The translations under genes were made by a program, and so were the position numbers. The notes below the pieces were generated by a model, which had not been told where the DNA came from, made no database searches, and saw only the letters and a program-made list of their open reading frames with translations. This document shows positions 8,791 to 17,867 of a stretch of DNA of 64,000 nucleotides, in pieces. Numbering within the stretch: the stretch's first letter is position 1; each line of letters opens with the position of its first letter. The stretch is from CBDDKU01 sp965230375 (GTDB taxonomy: Bacteria; Bacteroidota; Bacteroidia; Flavobacteriales_D; Cryomorphaceae), in contig CBDDKU010000016.1 of the NCBI GenBank assembly GCA_965230375.1, positions 180,805 to 244,804 on the forward strand. Reading direction: 5' to 3'.

Positions 8791-9801
8791 CTAAGGTCTA
8801 TAATTATTTAAAATTGCTTGGTCCAGGTCTTGATTCATCAATTCCCTTAATGTCATTTTTTTATTGTTTTCCATAAACTGATTGACCATATCAAAACCAA
8901 TCCATCGGCCCGCTCCACCAGGTGACTCTGGAGGCATACCCGGAGTAAATGGGCCAGCGCCAACCAGTTTATTGATCAGCATCAGATCATTACTATACAC
9001 CAAGTCATTTTCAAGCAAATACTTCCACATGCCGTATGCGCTCTCTTCACACCATTGCAACTGCGCATCTGTGAAATTGAAAACATCCTTCAGAGGAGTT
9101 TCTTCCAAAAGAACATGAGTAATAAAGTGAACCTTTCCTTCAAAGACCAGACGACTCAGAACGGTCTCCCCCTTCAAATTTTCCTGGTGCTTAACAAGTA
9201 TCCATCCCTTGAGTGCGTTTGGCACCAGATAGCTTGGCTGCATGGCGTCGCGCTTGTACTGTGGAAACATATCTGGTGGGAGGCGATCGATCACATCAAG
9301 GTCAGACCCTGAATACCACTCCAGGCCGATACCGAGGTACTCTGCTGAAGGGTATACCCCAATGTTAAAGCCTGAGTTATAAGCAATGACTTGCGGAAGC
9401 GTATCTGCGTTAAAAAAAGAGCCATATCGCTTAAACCCCTCGGAGAGTTGGTCTTGCTCTAGCTCTAAACTTGGGTGAATCCTTTCAATATCCTTTTGCA
9501 ACTCTTGCCAAACTCGATCTCCAACAAAACGTCCTAACAGCCCCGGGGTCATCGCGTTATCATGCCTCCCGATCTGCATAATATCCATCAAATAAACATC
9601 TAGAAAAGGCCCATAAGTCTTTTCAAGAGCTGTAAGTCTTTCCGCATCTAGAGTAGTCTGATAATCAAAAAGCTCCTTATCCAAGCGCAAAATCTCGCCA
9701 TCGTATTCGATTCCATCCGTATCTACTTCCCATCGAGAATCATCGCAAGACCATAAACAGACTACGGTTAGAATAAGTAAAAGCACCCTGAATTTTATCA
9801 T
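8791..9801 (-). CDS. gldB: Gliding motility lipoprotein GldB
   Basis: GldB is an envelope lipoprotein needed for gliding and T9SS-linked motility in flavobacteria. The chosen ATG at 9801 gives a short signal peptide ending in a lipobox (VCLWSC, Cys18) followed by DDS; the frame is open further upstream but that extension contains no plausible signal and crosses the promoter. The 336-residue length and the C-terminal FTPGMPPESPGGAGRWIG segment fit the family. It is divergent from a beta-barrel gene and leads into gldC. Confidence 0.92.
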   Translation of the reverse strand: MIKFRVLLLILTVVCLWSCDDSRWEVDTDGIEYDGEILRLDKELFDYQTTLDAERLTALEKTYGPFLDVYLMDIMQIGRHDNAMTPGLLGRFVGDRVWQELQKDIERIHPSLELEQDQLSEGFKRYGSFFNADTLPQVIAYNSGFNIGVYPSAEYLGIGLEWYSGSDLDVIDRLPPDMFPQYKRDAMQPSYLVPNALKGWILVKHQENLKGETVLSRLVFEGKVHFITHVLLEETPLKDVFNFTDAQLQWCEESAYGMWKYLLENDLVYSNDLMLINKLVGAGPFTPGMPPESPGGAGRWIGFDMVNQFMENNKKMTLRELMNQDLDQAILNNYRP

Positions 9802-9812
9802 CGTAAAAAATG

Positions 9813-9820
9813 TAATTTTG
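9813..9820 (+). promoter_or_regulatory. Candidate -7 element for the outer-membrane barrel gene
   Basis: TAATTTTG matches TAnnTTTG and lies 25 bases before the ATG at 9846. Confidence 0.55.
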
Positions 9821-9837
9821 GCCTGAACAAAGCATCG

Positions 9838-9845
9838 CAAAAGTA
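9838..9845 (-). promoter_or_regulatory. Candidate -7 element for gldB
   Basis: Minus-strand TACTTTTG matches TAnnTTTG and lies 36 bases upstream of the gldB ATG. It abuts the ATG of the divergent barrel gene, so the two promoters overlap. Confidence 0.55.
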
Positions 9846-10640
9846 ATGAAAAAGATAGCGGCAATAGCCTTTCTAGCTCTTTTCGGAATGGGATATTCCT
9901 TCGGGCAAGACACAACCTACACCCCACCACCTACTCCGGCAGTTGCCAGTACAGACTCGCCATCGCTACGGATGGGGTTATCTGTATCACCGGTATTCTC
10001 TTGGTTCGGCATCGAAGACGGTATCGACTTTGCCGCTTCCGATGGAACGCGCTTTAATGTGCAATACGGACTACACATTGACAAACGCCTAGGAGGAAAT
10101 CCGAATTACTACCTGAGCACTGGAGTTTTCGTAACCAACATGGGAGGATCTATGAGGTATACTCAAGCGGTTTTGGATGACGATGATAATGGCTCTTCTG
10201 AGTATCAAATTCAAGAGGTGGTCTCAGATTTCCGTTTCAATTACATCAGCGTGCCTGTAAACCTGATGCTGCGAACAAATGAAATAGGCTATATGACCTA
10301 TTTTGCGCGAGTTGGTTTTGACGCTGGCTTTAATATCGAAGCGAACCACGATTACACCATCACTGGCTCGAATGAAACGTTTGAGAACGAGGATGCCAGC
10401 GAATTGGTTGACCTTTTTCGTGCTGGACTGCACGTGGAGGGCGGGATGGAGTACAACTTCTCTGGAAATACCCGATTAATGGTGGGAATCGAATGGAACA
10501 ATGGATTAAACAATGTGTTTAACAAGGACTTTAACGTGGTTCGCGACAACAACATCGAAGACCCAACAACAGAGCCGGACACCAAAAAAGTAAAAGGCCA
10601 ATTGAATGCCATCAAATTAAACGTAGGCATCTACTTTTAA
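9846..10640 (+). CDS. Outer-membrane beta-barrel protein (PorT-like)
   Basis: The 264-residue protein has a signal peptide (cleavage after about residue 20, GMGYSFGQ), a Pro/Thr-rich linker, and alternating amphipathic strands ending in an aromatic residue (VGIYF), as in outer-membrane barrels. The spacing of strands and the NYISVPVNLMLRT segment resemble the PorT-like outer-membrane beta-barrel family of Bacteroidota. No specific function can be given. It is divergent from gldB and followed after 17 bases by nadE, so it may share a transcript with nadE. Confidence 0.75.
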   Translation: MKKIAAIAFLALFGMGYSFGQDTTYTPPPTPAVASTDSPSLRMGLSVSPVFSWFGIEDGIDFAASDGTRFNVQYGLHIDKRLGGNPNYYLSTGVFVTNMGGSMRYTQAVLDDDDNGSSEYQIQEVVSDFRFNYISVPVNLMLRTNEIGYMTYFARVGFDAGFNIEANHDYTITGSNETFENEDASELVDLFRAGLHVEGGMEYNFSGNTRLMVGIEWNNGLNNVFNKDFNVVRDNNIEDPTTEPDTKKVKGQLNAIKLNVGIYF

Positions 10641-10657
10641 GGAAAGGACACAAACTC

Positions 10658-11437
10658 ATGAATACAAGTTTGGTCATCGACCACATAGTCAATTGGCTGC
10701 GTGAATACTCGGAAAATAGTGGTTCGAAAGGATTTGTTGTAGGTGTTTCTGGTGGAATTGATTCGGCGGTAACATCAGCGCTCTGTGCCCGAACAGGCCT
10801 TCCAACGCTCTGTCTTGAAATGCCAATTCATCAGTCGGAAAGCCAAGTAAACAGAGCCTTAAAGCACATCAATAAGCTCAAGTCTGAATATTCAAATGTA
10901 GAGCTAAAGTCTCTTGAGCTGACCACCATTTTTGATGCCTTTGTCGACGCACTCCCTCAAGCAGATAATCAAGAGCTTCACGAATTGAGCCTTGTAAACA
11001 CGCGAGCTAGATTCAGAATGAGCACCTTGTATTATTTTGCAGCCCTACGCCAGAGCCTTGTAGCTGGAACGGGCAACAAGGTGGAAGATTTTGGAGTTGG
11101 TTTTTACACGAAGTACGGAGATGGCGGAGTTGATTTGAGTCCTATAGCAGACCTCAACAAAACAGAAGTTTTTGCAGTCGGGAAGGAACTCGGCATTATC
11201 GATGAAATAATGACTGCTCCTCCTACAGATGGACTGTGGGGAGATAGCCGAACGGATGAAGACCAACTAGGCGCCACCTACCCCGAACTGGAGTGGGCAA
11301 TGGAATACGCCGGAGATGAATCAGACCTCAACCAACGTCAAAAGGAAGTCTTGTCGATTTATCGCAGGCTCAACAAGCAGAATCAACACAAAATGCTTCC
11401 GATTCCCGTTTGTGAAATTCCGGATAAATTAAGGTAG
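10658..11437 (+). CDS. nadE: NAD(+) synthase, ammonia-dependent type
   Basis: NadE converts nicotinic acid adenine dinucleotide to NAD+ with ATP and ammonia. The pyrophosphatase P-loop SGGIDS is at residues 31-36; TGNKVEDFGVGFYTKYGDGG and PTDGLWGDSRTDEDQLG are the family's substrate-binding segments. At 259 residues there is no glutaminase domain, so it is the ammonia-dependent short form. The gene ends directly against the stop of korB on the other strand. Confidence 0.95.
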   Translation: MNTSLVIDHIVNWLREYSENSGSKGFVVGVSGGIDSAVTSALCARTGLPTLCLEMPIHQSESQVNRALKHINKLKSEYSNVELKSLELTTIFDAFVDALPQADNQELHELSLVNTRARFRMSTLYYFAALRQSLVAGTGNKVEDFGVGFYTKYGDGGVDLSPIADLNKTEVFAVGKELGIIDEIMTAPPTDGLWGDSRTDEDQLGATYPELEWAMEYAGDESDLNQRQKEVLSIYRRLNKQNQHKMLPIPVCEIPDKLR

Positions 11438-12466
11438 TTACTTAATCTCCCAGGTATTTGTTCCTGCTAAAAGGGCGTCCAAATCTCCTTTACCTTTGCG
11501 CTCGACAGCATAGTCAATTTGCTGGTGAAGCAATTCTTCATAACAAGGTCGTTCCGTTTCGAAGAACACACCAAATGGACGCGGCAAACCGTTCTCTTCA
11601 GGAGATTCAAAACAACGCATCAAAACATCGGCCTTAAAACGGTTGTGTTTATCATGCACCCAAAGGTCTTCTACACTGTACTCTCCCGTAGTCAAATCGA
11701 CCACTTTAGGAGTCGCATTATCCAGAATCAACCCTTTTGAATCATCATTTCCAAAGACCATAGGTTTTCCGTGCTCAACAAACACGGTAGATTCGTCGCG
11801 GGTGGCTTTATCTGTAAACTGGCTAAAGGCACCATCGTTGAATACATTGCAATTCTGATAGATCTCTACAAGGGATGTCCCTTTGTGATTATTCGCATCG
11901 CGAAGAATATCGCGAAGGTGTTTTGGGTCGCGGTCCATCGCTCTGGCGATAAACGTTCCATCAGCACCTGAAGCCAATGAAAGTGGATTGAATGGATGAT
12001 CAATAGATCCCATGGGTGTTGACTTAGTCACCTTTCCTTCCGGAGATGTTGGGCTATATTGTCCTTTCGTCAAACCGTATATTTCATTATTGAAAAGCAG
12101 AATATTTAAGTCGAAATTTCTTCTCAATAAATGAATCAAATGGTTTCCCCCAATTGAAAGCGCGTCACCATCTCCCGTAATAACCCAAACACTCAAATCT
12201 GGATTAGCAACCTTAAGACCGCTGGCAATAGCAGGTGCGCGACCATGAATGCTGTGCATTCCATAGGTATTCATATAGTATGGGAAACGCGATGAGCAGC
12301 CAATACCAGAAATAAAGACGATATCTTCCTTTTCAACTCCAATTTCAGGCATAACAGACTGGACCTGCTTCAGAATAGAATAGTCTCCACATCCGGGACA
12401 CCAGCGTACATCTTGGTCGCTACTGAAATCCTTAGCAGTGTATTGTGCAGATTCTATTTCACTCAT
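11438..12466 (-). CDS. korB: 2-oxoacid:ferredoxin oxidoreductase, beta subunit (KorB)
   Basis: This is the thiamine-diphosphate subunit of a 2-oxoglutarate-type (2-oxoacid) ferredoxin oxidoreductase, which decarboxylates a 2-oxoacid to acyl-CoA and reduces ferredoxin. The N-terminal WCPGCGDYS motif supplies iron-sulfur ligands, and VITGDGDALSIGGNH is the TPP/Mg motif. Length 342 residues is normal. The ATG overlaps the korA stop by 4 bases, so both subunits are made together. The precise oxoacid is inferred from family resemblance. Confidence 0.93.
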   Translation of the reverse strand: MSEIESAQYTAKDFSSDQDVRWCPGCGDYSILKQVQSVMPEIGVEKEDIVFISGIGCSSRFPYYMNTYGMHSIHGRAPAIASGLKVANPDLSVWVITGDGDALSIGGNHLIHLLRRNFDLNILLFNNEIYGLTKGQYSPTSPEGKVTKSTPMGSIDHPFNPLSLASGADGTFIARAMDRDPKHLRDILRDANNHKGTSLVEIYQNCNVFNDGAFSQFTDKATRDESTVFVEHGKPMVFGNDDSKGLILDNATPKVVDLTTGEYSVEDLWVHDKHNRFKADVLMRCFESPEENGLPRPFGVFFETERPCYEELLHQQIDYAVERKGKGDLDALLAGTNTWEIK

Positions 12467-14331
12467 GAGTTGATGTGTTTTAAAGCTTCTTCTTTTACTT
12501 CAATAGAAGTAAACGGCATTCCCTTAATCTTATTTAGCGGCTTGGCATCGATCAAAAATTCAGATCTGATAATGCGCACCAATTGACCGTTGTTCAACTC
12601 AGGAACGAGTACCCGGTCAAAAGATTTCAAAAGAGTTTCAAGGTTCTTAGGAAACGGATACAAATATTTCACGTGAACATGAGCTACGCTGTACCCGGTC
12701 TCGATCATTTCTTTCACAGCAGTTTTAACAGCTCCATAGGTTGAACCCCAGGTCAAAATACATAGCTGGGCTCCTTTTTCACCTTGATCAATTTCCTGTT
12801 CTGGAAAAACGCTAGAGAGATTCGCAATTTTCTCTGCACGGATTTTCACCATCTTCTGGTGGTTTTCGGGATCGTAGGAAACATCTCCTGTTAAATCTGC
12901 CTTTTCAAGCCCTCCTATCCGGTGTTCAAAACCTTTCATTCCGGGCTTTGCCCAGGGCCGAACGCCTTTTGCATCGCGCTTGTATGGAAGAAATACCGGA
13001 TCTTCAGACTCTTCGGCAAACCTAGGGTTTATCTCACCCAGATCAGAAGCCGAGGGATACATCCACGGCTCAGCACCGTTGGCGATGTATCCATCCGAAA
13101 GAAGCATAACCGGAGTCATGTGCTCTACGGCTATTTTCGTAGCCTGAAATGCCATTTCAAAACAATCCTTTGGAGATGCCGGTGCTAAAATTGGAATTGG
13201 CGCTTCACCATTTCGGCCATACATAGCCTGAAACAAGTCTGCTTGTTCTGTCTTGGTGGGCAAACCTGTAGATGGCCCACCACGTTGAACGTTTATTACA
13301 ACCAAGGGTAACTCTAAAATACAGGCCAATCCGAGCGCTTCTCCCTTCAGAGCAATTCCCGGACCACTAGAAGCAGTTACACCGAGGTTTCCAGCGAAGG
13401 AAGCTCCGATTGCTGATGTAATGGCGGCAATTTCATCTTCTGCCTGAAAAGACCGCACATCAAAATTTTTGTGTCTCGCAAGCTCGTGAAGTATATCAGA
13501 CGCCGGTGTGATGGGATATGATCCGTAGAACAAAGACAATTCGGCCTTCTGGGCTGCAGCAATTAAACCGATTGCCAGGGCTTGATTACCCATTGCATTT
13601 CGGTATTTACCCGCAGGCATCGGAGCAGGCTTCACTTCGTATCGCGATGTAAACACCTCGCTTGTGTCGCCGTAGTGATATCCAGCCTTAAGTACGGCCA
13701 TGTTAGACTCGACGAGATCTGGCCGTTTGGCAAACTTTTCCTCTAAAAACTTTTCGGTAGGAGAAAGCTCACGGTTGTACATCCAGTAGAGAAATCCAAG
13801 AACAAACATATTCTTACTTCGGTCTTTCTCCTTGGTTCCGAGGTCTGAGTCCTTGAGCGCCTCGCGCGTTAGCTTTGTGACGTCAATTTCTATAAGGCGA
13901 TATTTCCCGTGAAAATCATTCTCAAGCGGATTCCGCATATCGACGTACCCTGCAAGCTTTAAATTCTTCTTATCAAAACCAGCGGTGTTCGCTATAAGCG
14001 TACCACCAATTTTCAATTTATCGAGGTTGGCCTTTAATGCCGCAGCATTCATAACTACGAGAACATCGCATAAATCTCCAGGAGTATATATTTCTACGCT
14101 CCCAAAATTGAGCTGAAATCCTGATACTCCGGCAATGGTTCCTTGTGGGGCTCTAATCTCAGCAGGATAATTGGGGAATGTGCTTATGTCGTTCCCAAAT
14201 AGGGCTGATGTATTACTAAACTGACTACCCGTCAGCTGGATTCCATCTCCTGAGTCACCAGCAAAGAGAATGGTCACATCCTTTTTCTCTTCTTTGACTC
14301 CAGTAGACTTCTCAGATATTTGATTTTCCAA
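12463..14331 (-). CDS. korA: 2-oxoacid:ferredoxin oxidoreductase, fused gamma-alpha subunit (KorA)
   Basis: The 622-residue subunit begins with a gamma domain (GDSGDGIQLTG near residue 25 to about 190) and continues into the alpha, pyrimidine-binding domain (NQALAIGLIAAA onward, with YGSYPITPASDILHELA), the fused arrangement common in Bacteroidota. It works with the beta subunit that follows. The start is a TTG at 14331; no ATG or GTG exists before the conserved gamma-domain start. Upstream genes mrp and NifU-C concern Fe-S assembly, which suits a Fe-S enzyme, although a 48-base gap leaves a shared operon unproven. Confidence 0.93.
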   Translation of the reverse strand: MENQISEKSTGVKEEKKDVTILFAGDSGDGIQLTGSQFSNTSALFGNDISTFPNYPAEIRAPQGTIAGVSGFQLNFGSVEIYTPGDLCDVLVVMNAAALKANLDKLKIGGTLIANTAGFDKKNLKLAGYVDMRNPLENDFHGKYRLIEIDVTKLTREALKDSDLGTKEKDRSKNMFVLGFLYWMYNRELSPTEKFLEEKFAKRPDLVESNMAVLKAGYHYGDTSEVFTSRYEVKPAPMPAGKYRNAMGNQALAIGLIAAAQKAELSLFYGSYPITPASDILHELARHKNFDVRSFQAEDEIAAITSAIGASFAGNLGVTASSGPGIALKGEALGLACILELPLVVINVQRGGPSTGLPTKTEQADLFQAMYGRNGEAPIPILAPASPKDCFEMAFQATKIAVEHMTPVMLLSDGYIANGAEPWMYPSASDLGEINPRFAEESEDPVFLPYKRDAKGVRPWAKPGMKGFEHRIGGLEKADLTGDVSYDPENHQKMVKIRAEKIANLSSVFPEQEIDQGEKGAQLCILTWGSTYGAVKTAVKEMIETGYSVAHVHVKYLYPFPKNLETLLKSFDRVLVPELNNGQLVRIIRSEFLIDAKPLNKIKGMPFTSIEVKEEALKHINS

Positions 14332-14378
14332 AAACTTGTCTTTGTGTCTCTTTTAAAACAATGAATGGCGATAGAAGT

Positions 14379-14630
14379 TTAGGCTTCCTGCCCCATCAGA
14401 TTAATGGCTTCTACGTATTTAATCTCAGGAGCAATTTTCTTGATACTCTCTTCCACCCCGGCTTTCATAGTCATGTAGCTCATCGAGCAATCTTTACACG
14501 CGCCGTGTAGCTCCACCTTCACTACCATATCATCCGTAACTTCCACTAGTGAAATATTGCCCCTATCAGCTTCCAGGAAAGGTCTGATTTGGGTTAAGGC
14601 TTTCTCTATTCTCTCAATAAGATTGTCCAT
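14379..14630 (-). CDS. NifU C-terminal-domain Fe-S scaffold protein
   Basis: An 83-residue protein consisting only of the NifU-C (Nfu) domain with its CxxC motif (Cys45 and Cys48 in ACKDCSM), which binds and passes on [4Fe-4S] clusters. The position between mrp, an Fe-S carrier ATPase, and the iron-sulfur enzyme korAB fits cluster delivery. A second, longer NifU-type protein is encoded at 62569. Confidence 0.9.
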   Translation of the reverse strand: MDNLIERIEKALTQIRPFLEADRGNISLVEVTDDMVVKVELHGACKDCSMSYMTMKAGVEESIKKIAPEIKYVEAINLMGQEA

Positions 14631-14682
14631 CCAAATGTGTGATTCAGGTAGCTAATTCCGCTGATTTTCAACTTTCTTTCTG

Positions 14683-15738
14683 CTACTTCAATTCAGTTGT
14701 AAAATTACGAATTATTTCACGAATTGCTCGTGATGCCTGTGTGTTCTCTTGAAGTACTGCCGGCCTACCGACATCTCCGGCTTCTCTTATCGATTGCATC
14801 AAAGGCAGCTCACCCAGGAATGGCACCTTAAGCTCTGCGGCAAGGTTTTTAGCTCCTGACTCTCCGAAAATATAGTACTTGTTGTCTGGAAGCTCTGGAG
14901 GAGTGAAGTAGGCCATGTTCTCAATCACCCCTAGCACAGGCACATTGATAACGTCCATCTGAAACATCGAAACAGCTTTAGACGCGTCTGCAAGGGCAAT
15001 TGGTTGAGGTGTACTTACCACGATTACACCTGAAAGCGGAACGGCCTGTACCAGACTTAAGTGAATATCGCCAGTACCCGGAGGCAAGTCAATGATCATA
15101 AAATCGAGCTCGCCCCAATGAGCATCCGTAAACATCTGGTTGAGTGCCTTACTTGCCATCGGGCCTCTCCACACGATGGCCTGAGATGTATCGGCAAAAA
15201 AGCCAATTGACAACATTTTCACCCCGTAATTCTCAACGGGTAAGATCATATTCTTTCCATCAATCTCAGCAGTTTTTGGCTTTTCCAGCTCCACATCAAA
15301 CATAAGTGGTGTAGATGGACCGTAGATATCTGCGTCAACTAAGCCCACCTTATAGCCTGCATCGGCAAGCCCTGCTGCCAGGTTTGAAGAGACGGTAGAT
15401 TTTCCTACCCCGCCCTTTCCAGATGCAACTGCAATGATGTGCTTCACACCAGGTAATACTTTTCTTTGGTCGATGCTCTGCGCTTCTTTCGATAAAACAC
15501 TCACCTTGATATCAACTCGAAGCTCTTTTCCAAAATTTCGCTCAAGCGCAAATCGACAAGCGTCTTCCATTCTGCGTTTTGCGTGCATAGCAGGCTTGAG
15601 AACAGATAGCTCAAATGCCACCTGGTTTTCTCCGATTTCGACATTCTTGACTAAATCTAAAGTGACGATGTCCTTTTTCATATCGGGCTCCATCACGTTG
15701 CCCAATACTTTCAATATATTCTCTTTGCTTAATTCCAT
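14683..15738 (-). CDS. mrp: Mrp/NBP35-family Fe-S carrier ATPase
   Basis: Mrp (ApbC) is a cytoplasmic P-loop ATPase that carries iron-sulfur clusters. The N-terminal domain (about 1-85) is of the MIP18/DUF59 type, and the deviant Walker A SGKGGVGKS starts at residue 106; DADIYGPSTPLMF and DLPPGTGD follow. The C-terminal CxxC seen in many Mrp proteins is not evident; the stretch reads ENMAYFTPPELPDNKYYIF. The ATG overlaps the preceding gene's stop as TAATG. Confidence 0.94.
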   Translation of the reverse strand: MELSKENILKVLGNVMEPDMKKDIVTLDLVKNVEIGENQVAFELSVLKPAMHAKRRMEDACRFALERNFGKELRVDIKVSVLSKEAQSIDQRKVLPGVKHIIAVASGKGGVGKSTVSSNLAAGLADAGYKVGLVDADIYGPSTPLMFDVELEKPKTAEIDGKNMILPVENYGVKMLSIGFFADTSQAIVWRGPMASKALNQMFTDAHWGELDFMIIDLPPGTGDIHLSLVQAVPLSGVIVVSTPQPIALADASKAVSMFQMDVINVPVLGVIENMAYFTPPELPDNKYYIFGESGAKNLAAELKVPFLGELPLMQSIREAGDVGRPAVLQENTQASRAIREIIRNFTTELK

Positions 15739-16094
15739 TACAGTGTCAATTCAATATTTGGATCCCAGAAAGACTCTTCAAAATCAGCGACTACATCGTT
15801 AACAATTTCATGCCCTTCCTGTTCCAGTAATTCCTTCATTCTTTCGGGACTTTCAAAGTGGCCTTTTCCAGTCAGAGCCCCCACGCGATTGACCACCCTG
15901 TGAGCCGGTACATATTCATCTTGATTGTGAGATCCATTCATAGCCCATCCCACCATTCTCGATGATTTTGCCATACCGAGATACCTGGCTATGGCTCCGT
16001 AATTAGTCACTCTACCTTCAGGAATCAACCTGACCACTTGATATACTTTCGAGAAAAAGTCCTTATTCGCTTCACTTAGCTTTGTTACTGTCAT
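15738..16094 (-). CDS. Alkyltransferase-like (ATL) MGMT-family protein
   Basis: A 118-residue protein matching the DNA-binding domain of O6-alkylguanine-DNA alkyltransferase: the helix-turn-helix GAIARYLGMAKSSRMVGWAM and the arginine finger are present. The active-site PCHRV motif reads PAHRV here (Ala64 in place of the acceptor Cys), so it cannot accept an alkyl group. Such ATL proteins bind O6-alkylguanine and hand lesions to nucleotide excision repair. The gene overlaps trmB by 23 bases upstream and mrp by one base downstream. Confidence 0.9.
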   Translation of the reverse strand: MTVTKLSEANKDFFSKVYQVVRLIPEGRVTNYGAIARYLGMAKSSRMVGWAMNGSHNQDEYVPAHRVVNRVGALTGKGHFESPERMKELLEQEGHEIVNDVVADFEESFWDPNIELTL

Positions 16095-16779
16095 CAGAAA
16101 GTCTAAAGCTTACATAGTGTATATTTTTCCCAACGGCTAGAAACTTTTCTTCGTAGAATGTCTTCACATTAAGGATTTCTTGCATATCAGAATTGAATGT
16201 TTCGAAATCCTTTTCATACAAATCATCGGTGTTGTGTATGATATGGTGATTCCCTTCTTCTATAGCTTCCATCGTTTTCTCGTAGAGCACATCACTATCA
16301 GTTTTCACATGAACGATACCATCTGGCTTTAAAAACTTTCGATATCGGTCAAGGAAGATATTACTTGTGATGCGCTTCGTTCCCTTTTTGTCTTTTGGCT
16401 GCGGGTCGCTAAAGGTAAGCCAGATATGATCGACTTCATTGGCACCAAAATATGTGTTGATGAACTCGATTTTTGTTCTCAGAAACGCTACGTTCTTCAT
16501 CTCATCTTCGTCAGCCGTTTTTGCTCCACGCCATATCCTTGCCCCCTTCACGTCGACACCAATAAAGTTCTGGTCTGGATACTTCTTTGCAAGGGCAATG
16601 GTGTATTCACCTTTGCCACAGCCGAGCTCCAAAGTCAAAGGGCCATCATTTTTGAAATAATCCTTGTGCCAACAGCCTTTCATATGATGAGCACCCGATG
16701 TCATCTGCTCGTTGGTGGGTTCAAAAACGCATGGAAACGTTTTCATCTCTGCAAAATGTTCTCTCTTCTTTTTTCCCAT
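16072..16779 (-). CDS. trmB: tRNA (guanine-N7-)-methyltransferase TrmB
   Basis: TrmB makes m7G46 in tRNA variable loops from SAM. Motif LELGCGKGEYT (about residues 50-60) is the SAM site, and LTFSDPQPKDKKGTKRI is the family catalytic segment. The start is ATG 16779 (MGKKKREHF); an open extension of 12 codons upstream crosses the promoter element at 16796-16803 and is rejected. It heads the likely operon trmB-ATL-mrp-nfu. Confidence 0.95.
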   Translation of the reverse strand: MGKKKREHFAEMKTFPCVFEPTNEQMTSGAHHMKGCWHKDYFKNDGPLTLELGCGKGEYTIALAKKYPDQNFIGVDVKGARIWRGAKTADEDEMKNVAFLRTKIEFINTYFGANEVDHIWLTFSDPQPKDKKGTKRITSNIFLDRYRKFLKPDGIVHVKTDSDVLYEKTMEAIEEGNHHIIHNTDDLYEKDFETFNSDMQEILNVKTFYEEKFLAVGKNIHYVSFRLSDDSNKAK

Positions 16780-16795
16780 GGTAATATTCAACTGG

Positions 16796-16803
16796 CAAAA
16801 GTA
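16796..16803 (-). promoter_or_regulatory. Candidate -7 element for trmB
   Basis: Minus-strand TACTTTTG matches TAnnTTTG and lies 16 bases upstream of the trmB ATG at 16779. Confidence 0.55.
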
Positions 16804-16831
16804 AGTATTCAACATTGATAAAGGGTATTTA

Positions 16832-16839
16832 TACTTTTG
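16832..16839 (+). promoter_or_regulatory. Candidate -7 element for the glycosyltransferase gene
   Basis: TACTTTTG matches TAnnTTTG. It ends five bases before the in-frame TTG at 16845, which would make that transcript nearly leaderless. Confidence 0.5.
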
Positions 16840-16844
16840 GTGAC

Positions 16845-17867
16845 TTGAAGGTATTATACGCCATATTAGACTGGGGCTTGGGCCACGCTACTCGGAGCAC
16901 ACCCATCCTTAAGTTTTTGGAAGAAAAAAGTATTGAAGTGCTTATCGCCTCACGAGGACTTTCACAGACCTACTTAAAGCGAACCTTCCCAAATTCGCAT
17001 CACATAGACTTACCTGATCGAGAAGTCACATACGCAGTGAATGGAGCTAAGCCCTCCATTCTGGCTCGCGCTATTTTACAGCCTGGCATCAATCGCACTC
17101 AGCAGAATTGGACAGAAGAGATTATTAGGAAGCATGGCGTCACACGTATCATCTCTGACAATGTATATGGTGTTTACTCGACCAAAGTCAAGTCAATTCT
17201 TATCACACATCAGCTCCAGCTCAAAACAAAGTTTTTCAGATCTCCGGCTAATAAGACCCTTGCAAATTGGATCAATCGATTCGATGAAGTTTGGGTTCCG
17301 GACATCTCGGGTGAAGGTTCAATTTCGGGCAACCTGACCAAGAACCAATACATAACTACTGATGTTCACCATATCGGAATTCTTACAGCTCTAAAGCCAG
17401 TCCAAGTAGACAAAATTGATTTTGACATTCTTGCTTTGATTAGTGGTCCAGAGCCTTTGCGATCTCAACTCGAAAACACATTAGAAAAGCATTTGGATCA
17501 GCTAAATGGTAATCACGCTATCGTTCGCGGCACAAAGAAACCAAAGTCTGCACCAAAGAACAGTGAGATCAACTACTTCGACCTTCTTAATAATGATGAG
17601 TTAAGTCACTTAATGTCGCGATCCAGAGCCGTTATTTGTCGTTCGGGTTACTCGAGTCTCATGGACTTGATTGCATTTGGAAAGCCAGCAATTCTAATAC
17701 CTACTCCTGTTCAACCAGAACAAGCATATCTTGGGAAACGCTGTGGTGAAAAAGGGTGGTTCACCGTTTCAAGTCAGAATAGTCCATTGAGTACAAAGCC
17801 TATTTTCGGCCATTCGGGAGTCATCCCTAATAAGTTTGAAGAAAGAGTCCTAGCGTCTCTTTATTAA
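16845..17867 (+). CDS. Glycosyltransferase of the MurG/GT28-like fold
   Basis: The protein starts with VLYAILDWGLGHATRS, the glycine-rich opening of GT-B glycosyltransferases, and its C-terminal half carries SRAVICRSGYSSLMDLIAFGKPAILIPTPVQPEQAYLG, the nucleotide-sugar-binding region of the MurG/GT28 type. Donor and acceptor are unknown. The start was placed at TTG 16845, because the frame further upstream runs through the promoter element; a TTG at 16815 is the alternative. The stop codon shares TTAA with the stop of the convergent histidine kinase. Confidence 0.8.
   Translation: MKVLYAILDWGLGHATRSTPILKFLEEKSIEVLIASRGLSQTYLKRTFPNSHHIDLPDREVTYAVNGAKPSILARAILQPGINRTQQNWTEEIIRKHGVTRIISDNVYGVYSTKVKSILITHQLQLKTKFFRSPANKTLANWINRFDEVWVPDISGEGSISGNLTKNQYITTDVHHIGILTALKPVQVDKIDFDILALISGPEPLRSQLENTLEKHLDQLNGNHAIVRGTKKPKSAPKNSEINYFDLLNNDELSHLMSRSRAVICRSGYSSLMDLIAFGKPAILIPTPVQPEQAYLGKRCGEKGWFTVSSQNSPLSTKPIFGHSGVIPNKFEERVLASLY

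Noticed and set aside
9802..9930. Upstream extension of gldB with 43 extra codons.
   Set aside because: It crosses the divergent promoter and would bury the lipobox signal peptide.
16780..16815. Start of trmB 12 codons earlier.
   Set aside because: The extension contains the TACTTTTG promoter element; MGKKKREHF fits the family start.
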